A stretch of 64,000 nucleotides of DNA from Chryseobacterium jejuense (GTDB lineage Bacteria; Bacteroidota; Bacteroidia; Flavobacteriales; Weeksellaceae), in NCBI RefSeq assembly GCF_900100075.1, contig NZ_FNEG01000001.1, positions 62,001 to 126,000 on the forward strand, in the 5' to 3' direction. The translations under genes were made by a program, and so were the position numbers. Shown here piece after piece: positions 24,397 to 33,757 of this stretch. The notes below the pieces were generated by a model. It was not told the DNA's origin and ran no database searches. It saw only the letters and a program-made list of their open reading frames with translations. Positions within the stretch are counted from its first letter, which is position 1. Every line of letters starts with the position of its first letter.

Positions 24397-25035
24397 ATGA
24401 AGAAAATATTTTTCACATTTTTCTTGTGTATTGCTGCATGGGCTTATTCACAAGTTGCACCTATTGATACAGTTCGGATACAGACACCTCCGAAAGAGGA
24501 ACTTCCTTTGGTAAAACCAACCAAAACGGAAGCTAAGATCATTGAAGATCTTGAAAAAGCCAATGGACCAACCAAAGTTACAGTAAAACTGAATCCAACC
24601 AGAGCAGGATTATATTCTGCGGTATTACCAGGTTTAGGACAGTTTTACAATAAAAAATACTGGAAAATTCCAATTGTTTGGGGAGCTGTGGGAGCAGGAG
24701 TAGGTATTGCCATATGGAATGATAATCAATACAAGAAATACCGCGAATACTATATTGCTAAGTTAAACGGAACCCCTAATGAGTTTGTGGATGCCCGTCC
24801 TTGGCTAGATAAGAGAGCGTTAGGAAATGCTCAGGACAGAGCAAAAAGGCAAAGAGATTATGCAATAGCTATTACTGGATTGATCTATATATTGAATATT
24901 GTAGATGCCGTAGTGGATGCACATCTTTATGAAAGCCGTCATGACCCTGATTTGACTTTTAAGCCATCATTGATTCAGGATCAATATGGATTTGATTCTC
25001 CAAAAACAGGATTTGCTTTAAGTTATAGATTTTAA
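24397..25035 (+). CDS. DUF5683 membrane protein
   Basis: A 212-residue protein with a signal peptide (MKKIFFTFFLCIAAWAYSQ) and the DUF5683 core from about residue 55: NPTRAGLYSAVLPGLGQFYN, KKYWKIPIVWGAVGAGVGIA, and a second hydrophobic segment AIAITGLIYILNIVDAVVDAHL. Function is unknown. It begins at the base following the parB stop codon, a link seen in other Flavobacteriia, which may mean a role near the division or segregation machinery, but that is only inference from position. Confidence 0.82.
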   Translation: MKKIFFTFFLCIAAWAYSQVAPIDTVRIQTPPKEELPLVKPTKTEAKIIEDLEKANGPTKVTVKLNPTRAGLYSAVLPGLGQFYNKKYWKIPIVWGAVGAGVGIAIWNDNQYKKYREYYIAKLNGTPNEFVDARPWLDKRALGNAQDRAKRQRDYAIAITGLIYILNIVDAVVDAHLYESRHDPDLTFKPSLIQDQYGFDSPKTGFALSYRF

Positions 25036-25095
25036 CACACAATATATACACGAAACCGAAAGGTGGAATGTAGTAATAAACATAAAAAAGATTAC

Positions 25096-25797
25096 ATGAA
25101 AATAGCATTAGTTGGTTACGGTAAAATGGGTAAGATAATTGATGAGATCGCACAGAAAAGAGGTCACGAAGTTGTTGCCCGCCTGAAGGAAACCCCAACT
25201 GCTGAAAATCTTAACAATCCGGATGTTGTTATTGAATTTTCCTTACCGGAAGTTGCATATGACAATATCAAAGCCTGTCTAGAAAATAAAATTCCGGTAA
25301 TCTGCGGAACAACAGGATGGCTGGATCAAAAAGCTGAAATAGAAAAACTTGCTGTAGACAATGATACAGCGTTTTTATATGGTTCAAACTTCAGCTTAGG
25401 TGTTAATTTATTCTTTGCTCTCAACGAAAAACTGGCTGATCTAATGAAGAATGTGAATGAATATTCTTGTCAGCTGGAAGAAATTCACCATATCCATAAA
25501 AAAGATGCCCCAAGTGGAACTGCCATCTCTATAGCAGAAGGAATCATCAATAATAATCCAAAATTTGACGCTTGGAAACTGGAAGAAACAGAAGGTAAAG
25601 AACTTGGAATTTTTGCTGTTCGCGAAGATGAAGTTCCGGGAACTCACAGTGTTTTCTACAGAAGTGAAGTGGATGAAATTGAGATCAAGCATACCGCTTT
25701 CAACAGAAATGGCTTTGCATTAGGCGCAGTAGTAGCTGCCGAATGGATCAAAGACAAAAAAGGAAACTTCGGAATGAAGGACGTTTTAGGGCTTTAA
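25096..25797 (+). CDS. dapB: 4-hydroxy-tetrahydrodipicolinate reductase
   Basis: A 233-residue enzyme of the lysine/diaminopimelate pathway that reduces 4-hydroxy-tetrahydrodipicolinate with NAD(P)H. The N-terminal nucleotide-binding GYGKMGKII is at about 7-15 and the catalytic signature EIHHIHKKDAPSGTA at about 132-146. It is shorter than the E. coli enzyme, as usual in Bacteroidota. The frame could start at 25063, but MECSNKHKKDY is atypical; ATG at 25096 gives the standard MKIALVGYG. It is the fourth gene of the par cluster. Confidence 0.92.
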   Translation: MKIALVGYGKMGKIIDEIAQKRGHEVVARLKETPTAENLNNPDVVIEFSLPEVAYDNIKACLENKIPVICGTTGWLDQKAEIEKLAVDNDTAFLYGSNFSLGVNLFFALNEKLADLMKNVNEYSCQLEEIHHIHKKDAPSGTAISIAEGIINNNPKFDAWKLEETEGKELGIFAVREDEVPGTHSVFYRSEVDEIEIKHTAFNRNGFALGAVVAAEWIKDKKGNFGMKDVLGL

Positions 25798-25825
25798 TTG
25801 TAACAAATTCTGTAAATTGCAGACC

Positions 25826-25912
25826 AATTATGAAAATGATGAATAGTGAATTGTCAATAGCGGAAAAGCTGTTATCATTTATTACTCATCATTTATCATT
25901 TATATCATAAGA
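25826..25912. repeat. word-type repeat (ATGATGAATAG / ATTTATTACTCATCAT)
   Basis: The left arm, around gaaaatgatgaatagtgaat, and the right arm, around atcatttattactcatcat followed by ttatcatttat, are approximate reverse complements. The same vocabulary (gtgaattgtcaatag) recurs at 59250-59305. Confidence 0.55.
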
Positions 25913-25929
25913 ACAGGCACAAAAAAATT

Positions 25930-27579
25930 ATGAATTATTTTTTAACGTATACAGTGTATGTCCTCATTTTATCCGTGTTAATGGGGATTTCAACATGGAA
26001 GTTGTTTAAGAAAATGGGGTATAGCCCTTTATTTGCATTTATACCTTTCTATAACTATTTTATTATCCTTAAAGAAACAAAACATCCGAAATGGTGGGCG
26101 GTCCTTTCATATCTTCCGATTGTAGGGCCAATCATGATGTCTGTTTTCCATCTTTATTTAGTGAAGAAGTTCGGAAAAACACTTTTCAAGGATCAGATCC
26201 TTACTGTGATTCTTCCGTTTATCTACATGGCAACCATCAACTATTCTAAAGATGTAGAGTTGGAGGATGAAAATGCCAATGATCTGTATCTTACCGATGA
26301 AGAAAAAGAGGCCAAAAAGAAAGATACATTTCTGGGATCTATTACTTTCGCAGTAGTATTTGCAACCATTATTCACGTTTTTGTAACCCAGCCGTTCGGG
26401 ATTCCTACAGGATCCATGGAGAGAACTTTATTGGTGGGAGATTTCCTTTTCGTAAATAAATGGAGCTATGGATACAGACTTCCAATGCGTCCTTTAGCAA
26501 TACCATTCCTTCAGGGGACAATTATGGATACTGGAGAGAAAGGAAATCCTAAAGATGATCCTAAATCTTATGCAGATGGAGTAAAACTACCTTATACAAG
26601 AATTCTACAGTTCGATAAACCTCAGAAAAATGATGTAGTAGTTTTCAACTATCCTCAGGATTCTGTTCATACAGCAATAGACAGAAAAGATCCTTATGTA
26701 AAAAGATGTGTGGCTACAGCTGGTGATACTTTTGAAATGAGAGCTGGAAGGCTTTTCGTGAACGGAAAACCTGAAGCTGTTTTAGGAGATCAGGAAGTAC
26801 AGCACAGATATATTGTTACAACTGATGGTCAACTAGACATTCCTACATTATATAAAGCGTACGGATTTTTACCGGTACAGGAATTACAGCAGAATAACGG
26901 AGGATTTATTTATGCCTTTCAAGGTCTTACAGATAAGATTGCTAAAGATATTAAAGAACTTCCTCATGTAGTGGACATGAAAGAAGATGTTTCGGTGAAG
27001 GGAGAAGCTGCAATAGCTTATAGAGACGAAGTCAGAACAAAAATCGATACAACACAATCTATCTTCCCTGTTAATAAACCATGGAATCAGGATTGGTACG
27101 GACCTGTAAGAATTCCTAAAAAAGGAGATGTGGTAGCTATCAATAATGAAACGCTTCCAATGTTCCAGTGGATTATTTCCGAATATGAGCATAACAGCTT
27201 AGAAAAGAAAAACGGAAAAATCTTTATCAATGGAAAAGAAGCTAATCAATATACCATTCAACAGGATTATTATATGATGGTTGGGGATAACAGAGATGCT
27301 TCATTAGATGCAAGATTCTTTGGTTTTGTCCCGGAAGAAAATATCGTTGGAAAACCAATGTTCACATGGATGAGTCTTCAGGGAGCTTTTGCCGACAGCA
27401 GTTCTTCGTATCAGGCACCATTCAAAATCCGTTGGGATAGAATGTTTAAAGCAACAAATACAGGCGAAGCCAATAAAACTTCATATTGGTGGATTGCTGC
27501 AATGATTTTAATATTATTCTTCGGTTGGGAGTATTTCGTGAAATTATTCAGAAAGAAAAAGACAGAAGACGAGCTATAA
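25930..27579 (+). CDS. lepB: signal peptidase I (long Bacteroidota form)
   Basis: A 549-residue inner-membrane protease removing signal peptides. The N-terminus has three to four membrane segments (about 5-24, 55-75, 90-103 and 135-153), the first three forming an extra domain. The S26 domain carries the nucleophile S162 in PTGSMERTL and the general base K258 in DPYVKRCVATAGD. The catalytic fold is split by a long periplasmic insertion of about 200 residues before the box GDNRDASLDARFFGFV near 455. A last membrane helix lies near 515-535. Such enlarged LepB proteins are usual in this phylum. Confidence 0.93.
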   Translation: MNYFLTYTVYVLILSVLMGISTWKLFKKMGYSPLFAFIPFYNYFIILKETKHPKWWAVLSYLPIVGPIMMSVFHLYLVKKFGKTLFKDQILTVILPFIYMATINYSKDVELEDENANDLYLTDEEKEAKKKDTFLGSITFAVVFATIIHVFVTQPFGIPTGSMERTLLVGDFLFVNKWSYGYRLPMRPLAIPFLQGTIMDTGEKGNPKDDPKSYADGVKLPYTRILQFDKPQKNDVVVFNYPQDSVHTAIDRKDPYVKRCVATAGDTFEMRAGRLFVNGKPEAVLGDQEVQHRYIVTTDGQLDIPTLYKAYGFLPVQELQQNNGGFIYAFQGLTDKIAKDIKELPHVVDMKEDVSVKGEAAIAYRDEVRTKIDTTQSIFPVNKPWNQDWYGPVRIPKKGDVVAINNETLPMFQWIISEYEHNSLEKKNGKIFINGKEANQYTIQQDYYMMVGDNRDASLDARFFGFVPEENIVGKPMFTWMSLQGAFADSSSSYQAPFKIRWDRMFKATNTGEANKTSYWWIAAMILILFFGWEYFVKLFRKKKTEDEL

Positions 27580-27600
27580 AAAAATTAAACTTAAAATAGA

Positions 27601-27630
27601 ATGAAGTATTTGAAAAAATACTTCATTTTT
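27601..27630 (+). terminator. terminator of lepB
   Basis: A perfect 11-bp stem ATGAAGTATTT / AAATACTTCAT (27601-27611 with 27616-27626), loop GAAA, then Ts. It ends just before the next start codon. Confidence 0.8.
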
Positions 27631-27635
27631 GCATT

Positions 27636-28253
27636 ATGAATATGAAGAATGTTTTATTGCCGGTATTTTATATGCCGCCGGTTTCATGGTTTTCAGTGTT
27701 TTTAGATGCTGAAAATGAAGTAGTATTGGAGCAGTTTGAGAACTTTCCAAAGCAAACCTATAGAAACAGAACCAATATCTATGGGGCTAACGGAAAATTA
27801 TCTCTTATTATTCCTATCCATCATAACGGAAAAAGAGAATTTAAAGATATTGAAATTTCTTACAGGGAAGATTGGAGAACCCTTCACTGGAAATCCATTC
27901 AGACAGCCTATCAGAGTTCACCTTACTTCGAATATTATGAAGATAAGTTTAGAAAGATTTTTGATCTCAAAGAAAAGTTCCTTTTAGATTTTAACCTTAA
28001 AGGGTTAGAAATCATCCAACAGATATTGAAAACAGAAAAGGCACACTCTTTGAATGAAGAATATATCAAAAATCCGGAAGGGATTAGTTTCAGAGAGAAA
28101 TTTTCTGCAAAACAGCCTTCAGAATTTCAAATGGAAAGCTATTATCAGACTTTCTCAGACAAATTCGGATTTTTAGAAGATTTATCGGTTCTGGATCTTA
28201 TCTGTAACAAAGGCCCAGAATCACTTATTTACATAAAAAATATAAAACATTAA
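27636..28253 (+). CDS. WbqC family protein
   Basis: A 205-residue soluble protein of the WbqC-like family, which occurs in polysaccharide gene clusters and is suspected to act on nucleotide sugars or acyl groups without firm biochemistry. Recognisable parts are LPVFYMPPVSWFSVFLDA near the start and FPKQTYRNRTNIYGANGKLSLIIPI with WKSIQTAYQSSPYFEYY in the centre. The ATG follows the lepB terminator by 6 nt. A decayed repeat fills the space before the next gene. Confidence 0.8.
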   Translation: MNMKNVLLPVFYMPPVSWFSVFLDAENEVVLEQFENFPKQTYRNRTNIYGANGKLSLIIPIHHNGKREFKDIEISYREDWRTLHWKSIQTAYQSSPYFEYYEDKFRKIFDLKEKFLLDFNLKGLEIIQQILKTEKAHSLNEEYIKNPEGISFREKFSAKQPSEFQMESYYQTFSDKFGFLEDLSVLDLICNKGPESLIYIKNIKH

Positions 28254-28333
28254 TAGAAAGTCGTCACTATCGGAATTTCATTGCGAATAAAACGGATGAC
28301 GGCTGTATATGACTTTAAAACAAATATCAATAT

Positions 28334-30007
28334 ATGAAAAAGGTATTATTAGCTGCAGTTTTTTTGACAGGTTTAGGATTCTCCTTTGCACAGGAGTCAA
28401 AAACTAAAAGTACTGATTCAAAAGAAGATAAAAACCTAATGATGTGGTATCACAAAGATTTTGCCACTTCAAAAGTGTATGGTGTTAATACAGAAAATGC
28501 ATATAAATATCTGGAATCAAAAGGATTGAAGCCTAAAACGGTAATCGTAGGAGTTTTGGATAGTGGAGTACAGGTAGATCACCCGGGATTGGTGAAAAAT
28601 ATGTGGACTAATCCTAATGAAGTACCTGGAAATGGCAAAGATGATGACGGGAACGGCTATATCGATGATATTCACGGATGGAACTTCATAGGAGGGAAAA
28701 ATGGTGATATTGATATCGACAATATGGAAGTAACAAGAGTTGTTGCCAAATACAAACCTCTGTTTGAAGGAGATGACTCTACAAAGAACAAAGCCAATCA
28801 GGCTAAAATGCCGGAAGATTTTGCCATGTATATGAAAGCCAAGGATCTTTTCACAAATAAAAGTGTAGAGTCTCAGCAAAACTTCAGAACCTATTCGATG
28901 ATTAATGAGCTGATTCCAAATATGGTGAAGCTGTTAGCTGGAAAACCGGTAACAGCAGAAAATATTGCAGCCATTAAGAAGCCTACTGATCAAAAAGATG
29001 CTGTTGCTTTGGAAGTATTAAGCCAGGTTTCTCAAAGTCCGGACTTTAAAGGGAAATCCTCTGCAGAATTTGAAGAGAGAATGAAAAAGGATATGAAGGA
29101 TGCCATCGATCATTATGCTCCTGCAGCAAAACAATACGACCTTTCATATGATCCAAGAAAAGAAATTGTAGGTGATAACTACGATGATTATTCTGAAAAG
29201 AATTACGGAAATAATCATTACGAAGGACCTGATGCAGAACACGGAACTCACGTTGCCGGAATTATTGCAGGACTTCCTCAAGGCAAAGAAATCCAGCACG
29301 GTATTGCTTCAAAAGTCGCTAAAATTATGACGGTAAGAGCTGTACCTAATGGTGATGAAAGAGATAAAGATGTTGCCAATGCCATCAGATATGCCGTAGA
29401 TAATGGTGCTAAAATCCTGAACATGAGTTTCGGTAAGCCTGTTTCTCCAGGTAAAAACGTAGTTTGGGATGCTTTCAAATATGCTGAAGATAAAGGAGTT
29501 CTTTTGGTAAAAGCAGCAGGTAACGAAAATGAAGATGTTGCAGAACATTTAGCGTATCCTACCAACTACAAAAATGTTAATGATGAAAAACCATTTGTTA
29601 ATAACGTTGTTGTAGTAGGAGCAAGTACAAATGATAACAATGCACTTAGAGCAAGCTTCTCTAACTTCAATAAGAAAATGGTAGATGTTTTTGCTCCGGG
29701 AGAAAGAATTTACTCAACAGTTAAAGGAAGTAAGTATGAATATTTAGACGGAACATCCATGGCTTCTCCGGTAGTATCGGGAGCAGCAGCAGTTCTGTTG
29801 GCTTATATGCCCAACCTTAAACCTGACCAGATTATTGAGTCATTAAAAAAATCAAGCAACCTGAGCACAGCTAATGGTTTTACTGATTTTTCTGCAGCAG
29901 GAGGGGTTATAGACGTGAAAAAAGCAGCAGAATACGCTTATAATAACTTCTATAACGGTAGCAAAGCTCCTGTTGTTAAAAAAGCAACTAAAGCTGTTAA
30001 AAAATAA
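28334..30007 (+). CDS. subtilisin-like serine peptidase (S8)
   Basis: A 557-residue secreted protease with signal peptide (cleavage after FAQ, residue 20). The catalytic triad is visible: D76 in GVLDSGVQVDHPG, H303 in EHGTHVAGI, S475 in GTSMASP, with N397 (AAGNEN) as oxyanion residue. About 227 residues separate the Asp and His, far more than in ordinary subtilases; the insert begins with an acidic Asp/Gly-rich, possibly calcium-binding stretch (GKDDDGNGYIDDIHG) and continues as a helical segment. There is no recognisable I9 propeptide, and no C-terminal sorting domain beyond a short lysine-rich tail. A terminator follows at 30146. Confidence 0.93.
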   Translation: MKKVLLAAVFLTGLGFSFAQESKTKSTDSKEDKNLMMWYHKDFATSKVYGVNTENAYKYLESKGLKPKTVIVGVLDSGVQVDHPGLVKNMWTNPNEVPGNGKDDDGNGYIDDIHGWNFIGGKNGDIDIDNMEVTRVVAKYKPLFEGDDSTKNKANQAKMPEDFAMYMKAKDLFTNKSVESQQNFRTYSMINELIPNMVKLLAGKPVTAENIAAIKKPTDQKDAVALEVLSQVSQSPDFKGKSSAEFEERMKKDMKDAIDHYAPAAKQYDLSYDPRKEIVGDNYDDYSEKNYGNNHYEGPDAEHGTHVAGIIAGLPQGKEIQHGIASKVAKIMTVRAVPNGDERDKDVANAIRYAVDNGAKILNMSFGKPVSPGKNVVWDAFKYAEDKGVLLVKAAGNENEDVAEHLAYPTNYKNVNDEKPFVNNVVVVGASTNDNNALRASFSNFNKKMVDVFAPGERIYSTVKGSKYEYLDGTSMASPVVSGAAAVLLAYMPNLKPDQIIESLKKSSNLSTANGFTDFSAAGGVIDVKKAAEYAYNNFYNGSKAPVVKKATKAVKK

Positions 30008-30145
30008 TTATTTATAAATGATTATGGTATCCATTTTATGAATGGAAAACTTAGAGATATAAAGGAAAAAACCGTGATATAATGCCGTTTTGCTTTCTTT
30101 AAAAAAATAGTTAAAATATTCATTTTTAAATATCTAATAAAAAAG

Positions 30146-30168
30146 TCCGAAATTTTTCGGATTTTTTT
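30146..30168 (+). terminator. terminator of the S8 peptidase gene
   Basis: Stem TCCGAA / TTCGGA (30146-30151 with 30156-30161), loop ATTT, followed by a T tract. Confidence 0.75.
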
Positions 30169-30234
30169 ATTTTTTAAATACAATTTTGGCACGGTTTTTT
30201 GTAACTTTATTGTAACAAAATAATAAACAACAAA

Positions 30235-30726
30235 ATGAAAAAGTTACTACTTGCAGGGATGTTAGGAACATCACTTTTTGCAGTGTCTTGTTCCTCTGTG
30301 AATAACGCAGCTACATCTCAGAATCAAAGAGCAGATTTTCTTAAATTAAAAGGAGATTGGCAGATTGTGAGCATAGACTACGATAAAGGGTATAAAATTA
30401 AGCCTTTTGACGAAGGGGCAGATGCGCAGTGTTTCGTTGGAAGCCACTGGAGATTAATTCCTAATAACTGGACAGGTGCTTACACTCTGAATGGAGGAGG
30501 AAGCTGCCCGGCAATTACACAGCCAATCAAGTTTGAAATCAAAAATGGTGATACATTTATGTTTAAAAAAGTTCTTGCAGGTACAAAAGCAAAACAGAAC
30601 ATTGCAGGTTATACTTTATCGGTAATTAACCAAACCACAGATCAGTTTTCTCTTCAGCAAGATGTTCCGTTTGAAGGAGGAAGTGTAAAAGTAGTTTACA
30701 ACTTCGAAAGAACCGGAATGAAATAA
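30235..30726 (+). CDS. lipocalin-like lipoprotein
   Basis: A 163-residue lipoprotein with lipobox-like AVSC (Cys at residue 19). The mature domain resembles the bacterial lipocalin family: LKGDWQIVSIDYDKG at about 38-52, then GSHWRLIPNNWTGAYTLN, and a regular series of beta-strands ending VKVVYNFERTG. It probably binds a small hydrophobic ligand at the cell envelope, by family analogy. It precedes the OmpA lipoprotein by 26 nt and is likely in one operon with it. Confidence 0.8.
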   Translation: MKKLLLAGMLGTSLFAVSCSSVNNAATSQNQRADFLKLKGDWQIVSIDYDKGYKIKPFDEGADAQCFVGSHWRLIPNNWTGAYTLNGGGSCPAITQPIKFEIKNGDTFMFKKVLAGTKAKQNIAGYTLSVINQTTDQFSLQQDVPFEGGSVKVVYNFERTGMK

Positions 30727-30752
30727 TTTAAATAACATAAAAGATTAAAAAA

Positions 30753-31442
30753 ATGAAATTTACTAAAACATACGTAGGAGCTCTTTTCTTGTCATCAGCA
30801 TTATTATTGACAAGTTGTGAAGCCGTTCAGAATTCAAATAACCAACAAAGAGGTACTGCTGTAGGAGTAGCTTCAGGAGCTGTATTAGGTGGTATCCTTG
30901 GAAACAATGTAGGAAGAGGAGGAAACGGTGCTATTGGTGCTGTACTAGGTGGTATTATCGGTGGTGTTGCGGGTAACGTTATCGGTAACAAAATGGATAA
31001 GCAGGCTAAAGATATTAAAGAAACTTTACCAGGTGCTCAGGTAGAAAGAGTAGGAGATGGTATTAAAGTTACGATGAATGAAAGTATCGTAAACTTTGCT
31101 TTCGACTCGTCAAATCTTACTTCTGTTGCACAGAATAATTTAGATAAATTAGCTAAAGTATTAGTTGATAATCCAGATACTAATATCAATATCTATGGTC
31201 ACACAGACAGCGTAGGTAAAGATGCATACAACGTGGCACTTTCTCAAAGAAGAGCAGATGCTGTAAAAGCTTATTTAGTAGGAAAAGGATTGGCAGGAAG
31301 CAGAATGTTCACTAAAGGTGAAGGTAAAAATATGCCGGTTGCAAGCAATGATACAGACGAAGGTAGAGCTAAAAACAGAAGAGTTGAATTCGCTATTACT
31401 GCAAATGAAAAAATGATTAACGATGCCAAGCAAGGGCAGTAA
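30753..31442 (+). CDS. OmpA family lipoprotein with glycine zipper
   Basis: A 229-residue lipoprotein: signal peptide with LTSC (Cys22), a glycine-rich hydrophobic zipper at about 36-81 (GVASGAVLGGILGNN, IGAVLGGIIGGVAGN), then an OmpA-like peptidoglycan-binding domain at about 105-218 with IYGHTDSVG, LSQRRADAVKAYL and NRRVEFAI. It anchors the outer membrane to the cell wall. The domain order matches the YiaD/Pal-like group. A compact terminator lies 32 nt after the stop. Confidence 0.92.
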   Translation: MKFTKTYVGALFLSSALLLTSCEAVQNSNNQQRGTAVGVASGAVLGGILGNNVGRGGNGAIGAVLGGIIGGVAGNVIGNKMDKQAKDIKETLPGAQVERVGDGIKVTMNESIVNFAFDSSNLTSVAQNNLDKLAKVLVDNPDTNINIYGHTDSVGKDAYNVALSQRRADAVKAYLVGKGLAGSRMFTKGEGKNMPVASNDTDEGRAKNRRVEFAITANEKMINDAKQGQ

Positions 31443-31473
31443 TTAATTTAACATATAAATATTTTCGTAAAAG

Positions 31474-31494
31474 ACCGCCCCGGCGGTTTTTTTT
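31474..31494 (+). terminator. terminator of the ompA-like gene
   Basis: GC-rich stem ACCGCC / GGCGGT (31474-31479 with 31482-31487) followed by seven Ts. Confidence 0.85.
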
Positions 31495-31550
31495 GTATTT
31501 TTATGCCTGTCAATTTTTAATTTATTATTTTTGTAATTGAAATAACATAA

Positions 31551-32438
31551 ATGAAAAAATATTTAAAACTGCTCCGTGTAGAGCAATGGGTGAAAAACCT
31601 TTTTGTATTTGTCCCTCTGTTTTTCTCCGGTAATATTACTAATCTTGATTTACTTACCAAAAGTATCTTCGCTTTTATCATCTTTTCATTCGCTGCAAGT
31701 GTTGTTTATATTCTTAATGATTATAATGACATTGAAGCAGACAGGAAACATCCTGAAAAAAGAAGACGTCCACTAGCAAGTGGTGCCATCTCGAAATCTA
31801 CAGCAATAGGAATCCTTATAGGACTCGTAATTGCAGATATTGCTTTTGTAGGTTTTGCTCAGCTGTATTTTCAGCAGCCGTTATGGAAATTCGCAACCAT
31901 TATTGCTTTTTATGTAATGATGAACCTTGCGTATACGTTCAGATTAAAGCATGTTCCAATCATTGATATTTTTATCATTGCCATAGGATTTGTACTTCGG
32001 GTTCTGGCAGGCGGTTACATTACCGGGATCAGCATTTCCCAATGGGCAATCTTATTGACTTTTGTTCTGGCATTAGTACTCGCCATAGGAAAGAGGAGAG
32101 GAGAGCTTATCAATGCTCAGGTTTCAGGAAAAACAAGAAAGGCTTTGGATGGTTATAATGTACAGTTTGCAGACATTGCATTGTCCATATCCATTACATT
32201 GGCGATTGTTTGTTATCTGATGTTTACCCTTTCCCCGGAAGTACAGGCAAGATTCCATGAAAGAGTATTTTATACCGTAGTTTTCGTTGTATTTGCCCTT
32301 CTAAGATATCTGCAGCAGACTTTGGTGTACAACAGAACAGAATCTCCTACAAAAATTGTGTACAGAGACCGTTATATACAGGTTACTTTATTACTTTGGG
32401 TGGCCACATTTTTAATTCAAATTTACTTTAAGAAATGA
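31551..32438 (+). CDS. decaprenyl-phosphate phosphoribosyltransferase-like UbiA protein
   Basis: A 295-residue polytopic membrane protein of the UbiA superfamily. The motif NDYNDIEADRKHPEKRRRPLASG near residues 55-77 matches closely the NDxxDxxxDxxHPxKxxRP block of the mycobacterial enzyme that joins PRPP to decaprenyl phosphate (Rv3806c type), not that of quinone prenyltransferases. The second acidic block is present nearer 120-140 (RLKHVPIIDIF). The next gene starts inside its stop codon (4-nt overlap). Together with the downstream genes it would make polyprenyl-phosphoryl-ribose-5-phosphate. The lipid used is unknown. Confidence 0.85.
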   Translation: MKKYLKLLRVEQWVKNLFVFVPLFFSGNITNLDLLTKSIFAFIIFSFAASVVYILNDYNDIEADRKHPEKRRRPLASGAISKSTAIGILIGLVIADIAFVGFAQLYFQQPLWKFATIIAFYVMMNLAYTFRLKHVPIIDIFIIAIGFVLRVLAGGYITGISISQWAILLTFVLALVLAIGKRRGELINAQVSGKTRKALDGYNVQFADIALSISITLAIVCYLMFTLSPEVQARFHERVFYTVVFVVFALLRYLQQTLVYNRTESPTKIVYRDRYIQVTLLLWVATFLIQIYFKK

Positions 32439-33757
32439 AGCCGAATTTCACACAGAAAGTTACAAACTGGGGTAATTTCCCAGTAGTAGAAAAAGAAATG
32501 AGATCTGAGGACAGCTTCAAAAACATAAAAGAATTCGTACTCAACCACAATGAAGTTATTGCAAGAGGAAACGGAAGATGTTATGGAGATGCTTCATTGG
32601 GAGAAAGCATATTTTCTACCAAAAAACTAAATAAATTCATCAGTTTCGACCGTTTGAACGGGGTTATAGAATGTGAATCCGGAGTATTGCTATCGGAGGT
32701 GCTTGAAATATCGGTTCCACAGGGATACTTCCTGTATGTAACTCCGGGAACAAAGTTTGTTTCTGTAGGAGGAGCTATTGCTTCTGATGTACATGGAAAG
32801 AATCACCATGCAGAAGGTTGTTTTTCAGAATATGTGATTGAATTTAAGCTGATGGTTGAGAACGGGGAAATCATTACCTGTTCAAGAGAAGAGAATTCAG
32901 AGAAGTTCTGGGCTACCATTGGTGGAATGGGACTTACAGGGATTATTCTGACTGCAAAATTTAAGCTTAAAAATATAGAATCTGCCTATATCCGTCAGGA
33001 AAGTATTAAAGCAGACAATCTGGACGAGATCTTTCAACTATTTGACGAAAGTGAAAGCTGGACGTATACCGTAGCATGGATTGATTGTCTTCAGAAAGGA
33101 AAAAATATCGGAAGAAGTATTCTGATGAGAGGAGAGCATGCTTTCCAGCATGAATTGCCCCAGAATATGGCAAAAACACCTTTAAGATTAAAGGGAAAAC
33201 TACAGCCTACTATTCCTTTTTATTTTCCGGGATTCGTATTGAATGCACTGACAGTAAAGATTTTCAACTGGCTGTATTATAAAAAACAATCCAAGAAAGA
33301 AGTTAAGAATTTTATTGATTATGAAACGTTTTTCTATCCCTTAGATGCCATTAATGAATGGAATAAGATCTATGGAAAATCCGGGTTCATACAGTATCAA
33401 ATGGTGATTCCGAAAGAGACAGGAAAAGAAGGAATGAAAAGAATTCTCGAAACAATCGCCAACAGTGGAAATGGTTCATTCTTAGCCGTATTGAAACTTT
33501 TCGGAAAGAACAATCCGGAAGCTTATAACTCTTTCCCGGTGGAAGGGTATACGCTGGCACTGGATTTTAAAGTAAATTCAAAACTGAAAAAACTGGTAGA
33601 CGAGCTGGATAGTATTGTTCAAGAGTTTGGAGGAAGAATTTATCTTACCAAAGACAGCATGAGCAGATCTTCATTAACCAATTACCTGAAAAACATTCGA
33701 AGTCCTAAATTTGTGTCTTTACAGCACAAAAGAATCTTAAATAACAACAACTCATAA
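32435..33757 (+). CDS. FAD-dependent oxidoreductase, DprE1-like
   Basis: A 440-residue FAD-linked oxidase. FAD-binding features are ARGNGRCYGDASLG (about 44-57) and SVGGAIASDVHGKNHHAEG (about 109-127); the HGKNHH block and GGMGLTGIIL (about 162-171) are hallmarks of DprE1, which oxidises decaprenylphosphoryl-ribose at C2'. The C-terminal GGRIYLTKDSMSR (about 388-400) holds the conserved active-site lysine. It overlaps both neighbours by 4 and 1 nt, so the cassette is translationally coupled. The DprE1 cysteine targeted by benzothiazinones was not located with confidence. Confidence 0.87.
   Translation: MKPNFTQKVTNWGNFPVVEKEMRSEDSFKNIKEFVLNHNEVIARGNGRCYGDASLGESIFSTKKLNKFISFDRLNGVIECESGVLLSEVLEISVPQGYFLYVTPGTKFVSVGGAIASDVHGKNHHAEGCFSEYVIEFKLMVENGEIITCSREENSEKFWATIGGMGLTGIILTAKFKLKNIESAYIRQESIKADNLDEIFQLFDESESWTYTVAWIDCLQKGKNIGRSILMRGEHAFQHELPQNMAKTPLRLKGKLQPTIPFYFPGFVLNALTVKIFNWLYYKKQSKKEVKNFIDYETFFYPLDAINEWNKIYGKSGFIQYQMVIPKETGKEGMKRILETIANSGNGSFLAVLKLFGKNNPEAYNSFPVEGYTLALDFKVNSKLKKLVDELDSIVQEFGGRIYLTKDSMSRSSLTNYLKNIRSPKFVSLQHKRILNNNNS

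Noticed and set aside
22500..25100. parS sites near parAB
   Set aside because: No TGTTTCACGTGAAACA-like sequence was found by eye here or elsewhere in the window; a computed search with mismatches would be needed.
31551..32438. Reading the UbiA protein as a menaquinone or haem-O prenyltransferase
   Set aside because: The HPEKRRRP block and the coupled DprE1/DprE2-like genes match the PRPP:polyprenyl-phosphate transferase group better.
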